A stretch of 34,804 nt of DNA, taken from contig PKZM01000076.1 of NCBI GenBank assembly GCA_003133065.1, positions 43,693 through 78,496 on the forward strand, in the 5' to 3' direction. A program made the translations under genes and the position numbers. Below the pieces are notes generated by a model. That model did no database searches. It saw nothing but the letters and a program-made list of their open reading frames with translations, and was not told the origin of the DNA. The DNA comes from Acetobacteraceae bacterium (lineage in GTDB: Bacteria; Pseudomonadota; Alphaproteobacteria; Acetobacterales; Acetobacteraceae). Positions 1-9,290 of this stretch are shown in pieces (positions within the stretch are counted from its first letter, which is position 1; every line of letters starts with the position of its first letter).

Positions 1-2
1 TC

Positions 3-32
3 CGTTCGCTCGCCGGAAAGGTTCGGCTGTGA
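3..32 (+). CDS. Possible C-terminal end of an upstream gene (…RSLAGKVRL*), truncated by window start
   Basis: Open frame from base 3 ending in TGA at 30-32, overlapping the GTG start at 29 (GTGA coupling). Too short to identify. Confidence 0.3.
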   Translation, partial: RSLAGKVRL

Positions 33-1042
33 ACGGGGAGGGGCCGGTTGGGCAGTCGATCAGAATTGGATTTGGATTCTTTCGGGCCGCAACACTGGTG
101 CTGGCGATGTTCTGGGCCAGCGGAAATATCCATCCGGTGCCGCCGGGCAGCCAGGCCGTGGTGCTGCGCCTGGGGCGGGTGGTGCGCGTGCAGCAGGCCG
201 GCCTCGTACTGGCCTGGCCGCGGCCCATCGAGCAGGTGATCACCCTGCCCAGCGGCGAACGCCAAATGACGCAGAAAATCGCGGCCCACGCCGGCACCAT
301 GACCGCCATCTCGGACGATCCCGCGGCGGCGGACGTGCCGCCGGATGCCGGTCTGTTCCTCACCGGCGACGGCGGCGTGGTGTTGCTGGATGCCGCCCTC
401 ACCTGGCGGATCTCGGATGCCGCCGCCTATTACGTGGGACAGGACCATGTGGCCGCGGCTCTGCGGCGGCTATTCCTTGAGGCGGCCGTCAGCGTCGCTT
501 CACGGCATGAGCTGGACGATTTCCTCGCCGTGCGGCCGGAACGCGCCAACGATCCCCAGGCCCAGGCCGCCCGCGGCGCGGTACGCGGCGAACTGGTGGC
601 GGAAATGAACCAGGGTCTGGCGGCGCTGGCGGCCATGGGCGGCGATCTGGGGATCGAGGTCACGCGCGCCGACATCACGGCGATGTTGCCGCCCGCCGCC
701 AAATCGGCCTTCGACGCGGTGCTGGAATCCGCCCAGCGCGCCGATCAGGGCCTGGCCAGCGCCCGCACCGATGCCGCGCACGTGCTGCAACAGGCCGACC
801 GTGACCGCGATCGCATCCTCACCGGCGCCCATGCGGCAGCCAAGGAGCGCGTGGAAGTGGCACGCACCACCACCGCCTCGCTGAGTGCGCTGGAGGCCCG
901 GATGGAACCATCCACCCGGCCGGCGCTACTGGATCAGCTCTACCGCGACAAGATCGCCGCCGTGCTGCACCAGGCCGGCGGTGTCTCGACGGTGGATGCG
1001 AAGAGCGTGAGCCGGGTCATCCTGTCTGGAGCCCCACAATGA
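29..1042 (+). CDS. SPFH/Band 7 (HflK-like) membrane-associated protein
   Basis: 337 aa ORF; N-terminal TM segment followed by VPPGSQAVVLRLGRVVRVQQAGLVLAWPRPIEQV, typical of HflK/stomatin N-termini, plus an Ala/Glu-rich coiled-coil region. Confidence 0.8.
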   Translation: MNGEGPVGQSIRIGFGFFRAATLVLAMFWASGNIHPVPPGSQAVVLRLGRVVRVQQAGLVLAWPRPIEQVITLPSGERQMTQKIAAHAGTMTAISDDPAAADVPPDAGLFLTGDGGVVLLDAALTWRISDAAAYYVGQDHVAAALRRLFLEAAVSVASRHELDDFLAVRPERANDPQAQAARGAVRGELVAEMNQGLAALAAMGGDLGIEVTRADITAMLPPAAKSAFDAVLESAQRADQGLASARTDAAHVLQQADRDRDRILTGAHAAAKERVEVARTTTASLSALEARMEPSTRPALLDQLYRDKIAAVLHQAGGVSTVDAKSVSRVILSGAPQ

Positions 1043-2961
1043 GCGCCTCGCTCGCCACTGCCGATGTCATCCCCGAGGCCGCGCCACGACGCGGCCTGCT
1101 TGCTCAGGCGGAACGTGTGGTGCTGGCGATCCGGCTGACTCTGGCGATGTTTTCCGCCGGCCTGCTGGTGCTGGCGCTGGCGTGGCAATGGGCATTCCCC
1201 GCCGATACGGCGCTGGCCAACCTGATCGCAGGTGCGGCGGCGGTGCTGGTGACAGCGCCGGTCCTGGCCGCGGCCTGGCATAGCCTGCGCCATCCGAGCC
1301 TGCACGGCATTACCGACCGGCTGATCGCGCTGGCACTGGTGGGGGCCTGGGCGAGTGGGGATCTGATGACGGCGGCGGTGCTGCCGATCGTGATGATCCT
1401 CGGCCATGTGCTGGAGGAGCGTAGCCTGCTGGGCTCGCGCGAGGCGATCGGGGCGCTGTCGAAACTGGCGGAGACCTCGGCGCGGCGCCTGCGCGCCGAT
1501 GGCGGCGTGGAGGTGGTGCAAACGCGGACGCTCCGCCCCGGCGATCTGATCGAGCTGCGGGCCGGTGACCGGGTGCCGGCGGACGGGATCGTGCGCGATG
1601 GCGCGGCCAGCCTGGATACCGCGTCCCTCACCGGTGAGTCGGTGCCGGTGGATGTGCAAGCCGGTGCGCGGGTGATGGCCGGCTCCATCGACACCGATGG
1701 CCGGCTGGTGGTGGAGGTGGAGCGTGTGGGTGGGGACACCACACTCGGAAAGATCATTGCCCTGATGCGTACGGCGGAGCAGGCCAAGCCGCCGATCACC
1801 CGGCTGCTGGAGCGCTATGCGGGGCAATATATGGTGCTGGTGATCCTGGTGGCGGCCGGCACCTGGTTCGCGAGCGGCGACAGCATGGCGACTCTGGCGG
1901 TGCTGGTCGCCTCCTGCCCCTGCGCGCTGGTGCTGGCGGCGCCGGCCACCGCCATTGCCGCGATAGCGGTTGCGAGCCGGCACGGCATTCTGATCAAGGG
2001 CACGGCGTTTCTGGAGCATATGGCCGATGTGAATTCGGTGGTGTTCGACAAGACCGGCACGCTGACCACAGGCGCGCTGACGCTGACAGAGATTAAGTCT
2101 GAGCCGGGCGCCGACCCGGATGCGATGCGGCTGCTCGCGGCGAGCCTGGGGTCGGCGAGCAGCCATCCCGTCAGCCGCGCCGCCCGCCAGGCGGCAGGGG
2201 CGGCGGCGTTGCCAGGCATTGCGGCGGTGCGGGAGGCCGGCGGCTTTGGCGTGACCGGCATGATCGGGGACGAGGTGGTGGCATTTGGGCGGCCGGATTT
2301 GTTCGTGCGGCTGGGCGTGTCCCCCTCCGCTGTGCCCGCGCATGAGGGGCCGATTGCCGGGCTGAGCCGGGGCGGAATTTTCCTGGGGTGGCTGCTGTTT
2401 GCCGATCAGCCGCGGGCGGAGGCGGCGGAGGCTTTGGCAGGGCTGCGGCGGTTAGGGCTTGGCCGGCAGATGCTGCTGACGGGCGATCGGGCGGCGGTTG
2501 CGGCGAAGATTGCCGTCGGCTTGGGGATTGTGGAGGTGCAGTCCGATGCCTTGCCGGAGGCGAAGATGCGGCGGGTGCTGGCGGAGGCGGAAGCCGGGTA
2601 CCGGCCTTTGGTGGTGGGTGACGGCATCAACGATTCGCTGGCGTTGAAGGCGGGGGCCGTGGGGATTGCGATGGGCGCGCAGGGCACGGATGTGGCGCTG
2701 GCGTCGGCGGATTTGGTGCTGATGAGCAGCGATCTGCGGCGGTTGGGCACGGCGGTGCGGCTGAGCCGGCGATGCCGCCGGACGATTGCCGTCAATGTCG
2801 GACTCGGCCTTGGCTGGACGCTGGTGCTGATGGCGCTGGCGGCCACGGGGGAACTGGGTGCCGAAGGTGCCGTGGTGGCCGCGTTGCTGCACAATCTCTC
2901 GACGTTCCTGGGCGTTGCCAACGCCGGGCGCCTGATGCTGTTCGACGAGCCCTTAAAGTAA
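1039..2961 (+). CDS. Heavy-metal translocating P-type ATPase (P1B-like)
   Basis: LTGES, SCPCAL (CPC motif), DKTGT phosphorylation site, SSHPVS (HP motif), GDGIND hinge. No N-terminal CxxC HMA domain visible. ATGA overlap with upstream SPFH gene. Confidence 0.93.
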   Translation: MSASLATADVIPEAAPRRGLLAQAERVVLAIRLTLAMFSAGLLVLALAWQWAFPADTALANLIAGAAAVLVTAPVLAAAWHSLRHPSLHGITDRLIALALVGAWASGDLMTAAVLPIVMILGHVLEERSLLGSREAIGALSKLAETSARRLRADGGVEVVQTRTLRPGDLIELRAGDRVPADGIVRDGAASLDTASLTGESVPVDVQAGARVMAGSIDTDGRLVVEVERVGGDTTLGKIIALMRTAEQAKPPITRLLERYAGQYMVLVILVAAGTWFASGDSMATLAVLVASCPCALVLAAPATAIAAIAVASRHGILIKGTAFLEHMADVNSVVFDKTGTLTTGALTLTEIKSEPGADPDAMRLLAASLGSASSHPVSRAARQAAGAAALPGIAAVREAGGFGVTGMIGDEVVAFGRPDLFVRLGVSPSAVPAHEGPIAGLSRGGIFLGWLLFADQPRAEAAEALAGLRRLGLGRQMLLTGDRAAVAAKIAVGLGIVEVQSDALPEAKMRRVLAEAEAGYRPLVVGDGINDSLALKAGAVGIAMGAQGTDVALASADLVLMSSDLRRLGTAVRLSRRCRRTIAVNVGLGLGWTLVLMALAATGELGAEGAVVAALLHNLSTFLGVANAGRLMLFDEPLK

Positions 2962-3033
2962 AAGTTCTTTGCTTCTTTCTTTCCAGAAAGAAGAGTCTTT
3001 CTTCTTCCAATAGAAAAGAAGCAAAAGACCTTT
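2960..3033. repeat. Structured AT-rich repeat, full inverted pair (copy a)
   Basis: AAAAGTTCTTTGCTTCTTTCTTTCCAGAAAGAAGAG…AGAAAAGAAGCAAAAGACCTTT. Confidence 0.9.
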
Positions 3034-3073
3034 GACGCGCTATTTCGGACGCCCCGCAAGCCGCGCCGCGTTG

Positions 3074-4522
3074 TCAGTTGGAGAGGCGGGTGGCGCTGCT
3101 GATGGCCTGGCCGACCAGGGTGGTCATGGCGTTCTGGATGTCGGTGGGCGAACTCGCCTGAACGAAGTCGCTGGGGGAGGATGCGCAGGAGGTCAGCGAG
3201 CTCACCAGGCCGGGGCTGGCGGTGCCGTTGATATAGGGGGCGAGTTGCACGTTGTTGCCGGGCAGGGAGATGCTGTCGGAGGCGTAGGTCGTGTAGAGAA
3301 CGAAGACCGTGTAGCCTTTGTTCTTCATCACCTGGCAGACAGCGGGGTTGATCGGTCCTTCGGTGGTGGGGATGGCTTGCGGCCAGGTATCGTCCTCCAT
3401 CCCGTCAGTGACCAGGATCAGCGCGCGTTTGGGCGACGCCGACGTGCTGCCGTCGCCTGAATCCGGGAGCAACGCGGCGATGTCGTTGAAGGCGCTGCCG
3501 AAATTCGTGTCGATCTGCGTGTCGATGCCGACGGTGGGGGTGATCGTCGAGAGCGACGCGATCGCCGCGGCCGCGCCCTTGCCGCTGCCGCCGTTGTCGA
3601 TGGTGGTTTCGGAATAGACCGTTTGCAGGTACGAGGAACTGGCCATGTTGACGCCGCCGAAGGTGAAGACCCCGACGCTGAGCTGGTTGAGCACGGTCTC
3701 CAGGCTGACCATTTCCTGAATGCCGGCGGTGGTGGCGGTCTGCACCACATCCCACCGCAACGTGATGGCGGCAGCGCCGCTCGTGGTGCGGGTGAGTGCG
3801 AAATAATCGGTCTGGTTGGTTCCGCTCGATGTCGCTTTCCAATGACAGGCGAAATCGCATTGTGGAATGCTGGTGCCGATTCCGTCCGGCACGGACGCGG
3901 CGTTGCCCGGCACCGCCAGCCAGGTGAGGATCTTCGCTTCCAGGCTGGCCTCGGCGGAAGCGGTTGCGGCCAGCATCATCGAGGCGGTGTTGTCGATCAG
4001 GAAATCGACGGTGCCGAACTGGTTGATCGTGATGGTGGCCTTGGAGGTGTTGGCGATCTGGGCACCGGCCGCGCGTGACCAATTGAAGAGCTGGCCCAGA
4101 ACCAGGGGCACATTGGCCGTATAGGCGACAGTGACGGTGAAGGTGTTGCCGGATTGCGAGATCGTCTCGGTGGCGGTGGCATTGCTGGCATTGGTCAGGA
4201 TGCCGACCTGGGCGTTCCACCAGTCCAATGCCGCCTGCTCGCCTTTGGCGACGTAGCCTGTCTTACCAGCGGCATAATCGGCGCCGGCTTCGCGCGCGCC
4301 GGCGAAGGCGGCGGAGTCCGCGGCGAGATCGAGTTCCGCCTTGGCCTGCAAGACCCAGTCGAAATCCACCGCAAGTCCCACCAGCATCATGATCGGTACC
4401 AGGCCGCTGGCGAACATGACCGTGACGGCGCCACGCCGACGGGCCAGGCGCGCATGGCCGGGCAGGGCCCGCCGCATCCCGGGGGGACTAAATATAGCCG
4501 GGGCAGACATTGGGATCAGCAC
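3074..4522 (-). CDS. TadG-like pilus assembly protein with VWA-type domain
   Basis: RRRGAVTVMFASGLVPIMMLVGLAVDF (Flp/TadG N-terminal helix), LIDNTASMM MIDAS-like motif, ALILVTDGMEDD. Exact start uncertain (overlaps upstream stop). Confidence 0.8.
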   Translation of the reverse strand: MLIPMSAPAIFSPPGMRRALPGHARLARRRGAVTVMFASGLVPIMMLVGLAVDFDWVLQAKAELDLAADSAAFAGAREAGADYAAGKTGYVAKGEQAALDWWNAQVGILTNASNATATETISQSGNTFTVTVAYTANVPLVLGQLFNWSRAAGAQIANTSKATITINQFGTVDFLIDNTASMMLAATASAEASLEAKILTWLAVPGNAASVPDGIGTSIPQCDFACHWKATSSGTNQTDYFALTRTTSGAAAITLRWDVVQTATTAGIQEMVSLETVLNQLSVGVFTFGGVNMASSSYLQTVYSETTIDNGGSGKGAAAAIASLSTITPTVGIDTQIDTNFGSAFNDIAALLPDSGDGSTSASPKRALILVTDGMEDDTWPQAIPTTEGPINPAVCQVMKNKGYTVFVLYTTYASDSISLPGNNVQLAPYINGTASPGLVSSLTSCASSPSDFVQASSPTDIQNAMTTLVGQAISSATRLSN

Positions 4523-5195
4523 TGGTGTCGTAGGTGATGTAGCTGGAAACGATCGATCGCTGATTGAAATAGGCGGTCTGGTAGATGGTGAAAGAGCCGG
4601 TGATCAGATTCAGGAAGAAGGGCGTAAACTGCACGCGCACATCGACCACGAGCACCGACGAGAGCGAACTGCTCATCCCCGAGGTTGGAACCGTGGTCCA
4701 GTGATCGCCGGTATTGGAACCGCGCTGCGTTCCTGTCGGCGTGGTCTGGTTCACCACGCCGCATGGCCGGTACACGTCCATGCCGTAACTCAGCGGCACG
4801 CTCCAAGCCATGTTGGCGGTGTAGTTCGGCTCCGTGCCGGTGAAGACCACATCCGATATCGTCACGGCGAAGGTCGGGTTGCCGACGAGGCTGCGCAATT
4901 GCGGCAGGATGGCGAAGATGACCGATTCCGCCTGTTGCGCCTGGGTCGGCGTCAGCGAGGTGGTCTGGTTGGGCTGTATCGCGAGGAGGGTGGCGATTTC
5001 GCCCACCTGCTGCGCGACTTCGATGCTGCGCCGCTGCATGACGATGGCCTGCGTGGTGTCCATCGCGCCGATGGCGATGGACAGCATCACCGGGCTGATC
5101 ACGGCGAACTCCACCGCCGCGATGCCCGACTTGCGTGGCCAGAGGGAGCTTGCCCTTGTGCTGCCGGGTTGAGCGGGTTTCCTCCTGCTTAGCAT
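4488..5195 (-). CDS. TadE-like pilus assembly protein
   Basis: KSGIAAVEFAVISPVMLSIAIGAMDTTQAIVMQRRSIEVAQQ, TadE-type N-terminus. ATG at 5195 overlaps the stop of the upstream gene (ATGCTAA). Confidence 0.75.
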   Translation of the reverse strand: MLSRRKPAQPGSTRASSLWPRKSGIAAVEFAVISPVMLSIAIGAMDTTQAIVMQRRSIEVAQQVGEIATLLAIQPNQTTSLTPTQAQQAESVIFAILPQLRSLVGNPTFAVTISDVVFTGTEPNYTANMAWSVPLSYGMDVYRPCGVVNQTTPTGTQRGSNTGDHWTTVPTSGMSSSLSSVLVVDVRVQFTPFFLNLITGSFTIYQTAYFNQRSIVSSYITYDTSADPNVCPGYI

Positions 5196-5782
5196 CCCAC
5201 CGTATCCGGGCCAGTGAAAGATTCGTTGACAAAGCCCATCGATGAGGTGGTGACGCGAACGCGCGATGATCCCGACAGGACAGACATGCCGGGGACCAGC
5301 ATGCCGACGACGGTGGGAGAGACGTAAACGGCCTGGACCAGCATGAGCTGGCCAGGCGTGCCCGCGCAGTAGGCATAGCCGGAGGTGTTCAGCACACCAC
5401 CGGTGGTTGGCGTCGTGAGCTGCTGCGTGTAGAAATCGGTCGTTACGGGTTGCACGCCTATCGTGATGGCGTTGCAGTTCAGCAAGCCGGCAGCGACCGG
5501 ACATACGTATTGCGATTGAAACGCGGCGGCACTGGCGGCACTTTGGCCGGCACCGATCTGCACCCGGCGCGACGTTTCAGCCACAACGTAGTCCAGCGCG
5601 GTCTGCATATAGAAGTCGAGGCCGACCTCGAACAGAAAGAGAAAGAACATCAAAAACGGCACGCCAAGCACGGCGAATTCCACCGCGGTGGTGCCTGCTC
5701 TTCCGGTTCTGCTGCCCCGTTTCAGCAGGCGAAGGATGTTCTTCCCCGCCACGAGGTAATGCCGGCGATCGACCCAATTCAT
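5189..5782 (-). CDS. TadE-like pilus assembly protein
   Basis: GRAGTTAVEFAVLGVPFLMFFLFLFEVGLDFYMQTALDYVVAETSRRVQIG, TadE family. Internal start MNWVDRRHYL at 5782 preferred to the ORF-track start. Confidence 0.75.
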   Translation of the reverse strand: MNWVDRRHYLVAGKNILRLLKRGSRTGRAGTTAVEFAVLGVPFLMFFLFLFEVGLDFYMQTALDYVVAETSRRVQIGAGQSAASAAAFQSQYVCPVAAGLLNCNAITIGVQPVTTDFYTQQLTTPTTGGVLNTSGYAYCAGTPGQLMLVQAVYVSPTVVGMLVPGMSVLSGSSRVRVTTSSMGFVNESFTGPDTVGC

Positions 5783-6100
5783 TCCATCCAGCTCTGCGGT
5801 CAGGCAATGACGACAATACCTGATAGCAGGATGAAACCAGGTGCACAACAAAAATTGAGATTGCCACATCTCAAAAACCGTCCGAACCACCAAGATGTGT
5901 TGAGCGAGGGAGGATTGCGCGTGCGCCGCGCAGAGCGCCACAGCCAATAACTATTAATTGGCGAAAGGCTGACGAAAGAAAAGCCGATTTCTGTCGGGCG
6001 CGCGCGTTTTCGCAACGCTGCTGCAACAGGCGTGACGCCAGAAAATGGTCTAGAGCCTTGTTCCCACGGGCATCTTTATCGGTTGGGGTTAGGTGGTGCC

Positions 6101-7189
6101 CTAGGTGACGCGTGCTTTTTCGATGCGGCGGAAGACATAGGCGCCGGGACCGGATTCACGCACCGCCGCTTGCATCACGCCATGATCGGGCGACAGCTCG
6201 CAGGCGGGGTCGGTGGCGGTGAGGTCGCCCAGCAAGGCGAAGGCCTGGCACCGGCAGCCGCCCCAGTCGATCTCGCGGCGGTCGCAACTGCGGCAGGGTT
6301 CACGCATCCAGGCTGTGCCGCGGAAACGCAGGAACGCGTCCGCCTTGTGCCAGATGTCGGAAAGGGTCGTCTCGCGCACGGAGGGGAACACGAATCCGGG
6401 CAGGGTTTCGGCGGCGTGGCAGGGCATGGCGCGGCCCGAGGGGGAGATGTTGATGAAGCGCTGCGCCCACCCGCCCATGCAGGCTTTCGGGCGTGCCGCG
6501 TGATAGTCCGGCACCACGTAGTCGATCACCATGCGGCCGGCGAGGCGCAGCCTGGCGGCCTCAACCGCCTCGGTCGCGGCTTCAAGCTGTGCGCGGGTCG
6601 GCAGCAGGGCCGCGCGGTTGACCAGGCCCCAGCCGTAATACTGGACATGGGCGATCTCCGTACGCTCGGCGTGCAGGGCCTCGGCCATGTCGATCATCTG
6701 CGGGACGCGGGCGACGTTTTCGCGATGGACGACGAAGTTGACGGTGAGCGGCAGGCCTGCCTGGCGGATGCGGGCGGCGGCGGCCTGTTTTTTGGCGAAG
6801 GCGCCGCGGCTGTCGCCGATCATGTCGTTGCCCGCGGCGTCGCTATCCTGGAAACTGAGCTGGATATGGTCGACGCCGGCGGAGGTGAGCGCCGCCATGG
6901 CGCGGTCGTCGAGCGTGACGCCGGAGGTGATGATATTGGTGTAGAGCCCGAGGGCCGAGGCATGCCGCACGAGTTCGGGCAGGTCGCGGCGGACCAGGGG
7001 TTCGCCGCCGGTGAAATGGATTTGCAGGATGCCGATGGCAGACGCCTGGTCCAGCACGCGCCGCCAGGTTTCGGTATCCAACTCGGTCGACGCGCGCTCC
7101 AGTTCCAGCGGGTTGGAGCAATAGGGGCAGGAAAGCGGGCAGCGATGCGTGAGCTCCGCGATCAGGCCCAACGGCGGCGGTGCCATCAT
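6101..7189 (-). CDS. pqqE: PQQ biosynthesis radical SAM protein PqqE
   Basis: LTHRCPLSCPYCSNP (CxxxCxxC radical SAM motif), LHFTGGEPL-like motif, and C-terminal SPASM-type cysteines CRSCDRREIDWGGCRCQAF. Confidence 0.95.
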   Translation of the reverse strand: MMAPPPLGLIAELTHRCPLSCPYCSNPLELERASTELDTETWRRVLDQASAIGILQIHFTGGEPLVRRDLPELVRHASALGLYTNIITSGVTLDDRAMAALTSAGVDHIQLSFQDSDAAGNDMIGDSRGAFAKKQAAAARIRQAGLPLTVNFVVHRENVARVPQMIDMAEALHAERTEIAHVQYYGWGLVNRAALLPTRAQLEAATEAVEAARLRLAGRMVIDYVVPDYHAARPKACMGGWAQRFINISPSGRAMPCHAAETLPGFVFPSVRETTLSDIWHKADAFLRFRGTAWMREPCRSCDRREIDWGGCRCQAFALLGDLTATDPACELSPDHGVMQAAVRESGPGAYVFRRIEKARVT

Positions 7190-7231
7190 GTGATGTCGCC
7201 CGCTTGCCGGGCGCTGATGCCAGCGAGGCGT

Positions 7232-7277
7232 AAAAGTCTTTTTGCTTCTTTTTCTTCAGAAAAAGAAGATTCTTTTC
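7232..7277 (+). repeat. Structured AT-rich repeat, single half (copy b), between pqqD and pqqE
   Basis: AAAAGTCTTTTTGCTTCTTTTTCTTCAGAAAAAGAAGATTCTTTTCG. Confidence 0.9.
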
Positions 7278-7286
7278 GTTTGCTGG

Positions 7287-7568
7287 TCATAGTTTGACGG
7301 CGCCGCGGCTGGCGAGGTCGGCGAGCATGGTTTGCACGTCGGCGCGGATTTGCTCCGCCGGGGCGGCGAAGCGGGCGGCGAGGTCGGCGGCGATGGCGTC
7401 GACGCTGCGGGTTCCGTCGATCAGCTTGAGCACTTCCACCGCGTGTTCATCGGGCACGAACATGCGTTCCGGGCCGAGGATGACCCAGGCGCCGCGCACC
7501 TGATCGAAGCGGAATTTGTGGCCGCGGCCCAGGGTGGGGATGGGGCTGGCGAGCGTGTCGGCGGTCAT
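7287..7568 (-). CDS. pqqD: PQQ biosynthesis peptide chaperone PqqD
   Basis: 93 aa: GHKFRFDQVRGAWVILGPERMFVPDEHAVEVLKLIDGTRSVDAI, typical PqqD. ATGA overlap with pqqC stop. Confidence 0.93.
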   Translation of the reverse strand: MTADTLASPIPTLGRGHKFRFDQVRGAWVILGPERMFVPDEHAVEVLKLIDGTRSVDAIAADLAARFAAPAEQIRADVQTMLADLASRGAVKL

Positions 7569-8371
7569 GCGGGGATGAAGGCGCCGGGCGGGGGGGTGGC
7601 CGGAGTGACATAGGCATGTTCCAGCGCATCGAGCTGCGCCCAGAGAACATCGCATTTGAAGCGGAGGGCGGCGAGCACGGCCTGCTGCTCCGCCGCGGTG
7701 CGGGCGTGACGCTGCACATAGGCCAGGGCGAAATCGGAATCCTGGGGGGCCTGGGTGAGGCGGGGGGTGAAATAGGCGAGCGTTCCTTCCGTGATCCAGT
7801 CGTAATTGGCGAGCATGCCGGAGACGCGTTCGGCGATGATCTTCGGCGAGAAGAGCTCGGTGAGCGACGAGGCGACCGCTTCCAGGACCGTGCGGTCGCG
7901 CACGAAGGCGACATAGGCATCCACCGCGAAGCGCGTTGCGGGCAGGATACCGGTGCCGGACTGCACGTAGTCGCGGTCCAGGCCCACACCTTCGGCGAGT
8001 TTCAGCCAACGGGCGACGCCGCCGGTGTTGGGGGCATCGCCGTCATGGTCCACCAGGCGGCGGCGCCATTCGCGACGCAGCTCCGCGGTGGGAAGGCGGG
8101 CCAGCAGAGTGGCATCCTTCACCGGGATGGTCGCCTGGTAATAATAGCGGTTCAGCGCCCAGGCCTGAACCTGGCCACGGGTCAGGCCGCCGGCGTGAAG
8201 CAGGCGGTGGAACGGATGATGGATGTGGTAGCGCTCTGCACCGATGGCGCGCAGGGCATCGGCCAGATCTTCGGGCGACAGAAGCGTTTCAGTCAGCACG
8301 ATAGGGCGCTCCGATACGTTAGAGGCCGCCGTTCGGGGTGCCGCTGGTCGTGGCGCGATGGGCGATTTCAC
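7565..8371 (-). CDS. pqqC: Pyrroloquinoline-quinone synthase PqqC
   Basis: RYHIHHPFHRLLHAGGLTRGQVQAWALNRYYYQATIPVKDA, PqqC signature. Start codon may be internal. Confidence 0.95.
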   Translation of the reverse strand: MKSPIAPRPAAPRTAASNVSERPIVLTETLLSPEDLADALRAIGAERYHIHHPFHRLLHAGGLTRGQVQAWALNRYYYQATIPVKDATLLARLPTAELRREWRRRLVDHDGDAPNTGGVARWLKLAEGVGLDRDYVQSGTGILPATRFAVDAYVAFVRDRTVLEAVASSLTELFSPKIIAERVSGMLANYDWITEGTLAYFTPRLTQAPQDSDFALAYVQRHARTAAEQQAVLAALRFKCDVLWAQLDALEHAYVTPATPPPGAFIPA

Positions 8372-8498
8372 CGAACCTTGGGGATTTCCTGGCCATGCGG
8401 TTTACTCCGGCTATTTATTCTTCAGGCGCAAGCTTGGGCCCGTTTGGCGGAGGGGTCAATTTTCTGGCCCTATGGACGAAGGTGCGAGATGCGCGCCC

Positions 8499-9290
8499 TC
8501 AACCGGCGGTGGACAGGGCCGGCCCGCACAAGGCTTTGATATCATGAGCTTGCGTCACATATTCGAACGCGGGCTGCGCGAAGTAGAAGCCTTGGACAAA
8601 TCTGATATGAGCAGCGCGGACAACGTCCAGTTCGGCCGCGGTCTCGACGCCCTCCACCACGAGTTTTACCCCCATGTCACGGCATAAAAGTGCAGTCGCG
8701 CCGATAATGCTCCGCTGCACCGGGCTTTTGTCGCACCCCGCGACGAGCACGCGATCCAGCTTGATGATGTCCGGCTGCAGGCGGGCGAGCCGCGCCAGGC
8801 CGGAATAGCCGGTGCCGAAATCGTCCAGCGCCACGGCAAAGCCCTGGCGGCGGTATTCGCGGATGATTCCCAGCAGATGCGCGTCGTCGGCGATCTGCTC
8901 GCCTTCAACGATCTCGAAGATGATGCGGTTGCTGGGGAAGCCGGTGCGCTGGGCCGCATCCAGCGTCTGGCGGATACAGGCGCGCGGATCATACACGGCG
9001 TTCGGCAGGAAGTTGATGCTGAGCCTTGTCTGCAAGCCCAGGCGGGCCGCCAATTCGATGGCCTTCACGCGGCACGCCTGGTCGAAAGCGTAGCGGTTTT
9101 CGTTCGTCACCTGGTCCAGCACCGTCCTGGCCGGGCTGCCGGTGGGGCCGCGAACGAGGGCCTCGTGGGCGTGGATCTCGCAACGCTCCAGGTCCACGAT
9201 CGGCTGGAACGCCATGCTGAAGGGGAACAAACCGATTGCAGTGCCGCACGCGGCGCATGTGCGCTGCTCCGCAATGCTTGTATCGCCCAT
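8499..9290 (-). CDS. Stand-alone EAL-domain protein (putative c-di-GMP phosphodiesterase) with N-terminal CxxC
   Basis: FQPIVDL, EALVRG, SINFLPN, FEIVEGE, DDFGTGYSGL, EGVET motifs; N-terminal CAACG. Start at 9290 or 9314. Confidence 0.88.
   Translation of the reverse strand: MGDTSIAEQRTCAACGTAIGLFPFSMAFQPIVDLERCEIHAHEALVRGPTGSPARTVLDQVTNENRYAFDQACRVKAIELAARLGLQTRLSINFLPNAVYDPRACIRQTLDAAQRTGFPSNRIIFEIVEGEQIADDAHLLGIIREYRRQGFAVALDDFGTGYSGLARLARLQPDIIKLDRVLVAGCDKSPVQRSIIGATALLCRDMGVKLVVEGVETAAELDVVRAAHIRFVQGFYFAQPAFEYVTQAHDIKALCGPALSTAG

Noticed and set aside
940-2343. 467-aa minus-strand ORF opposite the P-type ATPase
   Set aside because: Antisense shadow ORF in high-GC coding DNA; low-complexity His/Arg/Gln-rich translation, whereas the plus strand encodes a full P-type ATPase.
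6032-7297. 421-aa plus-strand ORF opposite pqqE
   Set aside because: Shadow ORF; the minus strand carries unambiguous radical SAM and SPASM motifs.
8372-8498. Hidden pqqA upstream of pqqC
   Set aside because: Read on both strands; no short ORF with the PqqA glutamate-tyrosine core was found.
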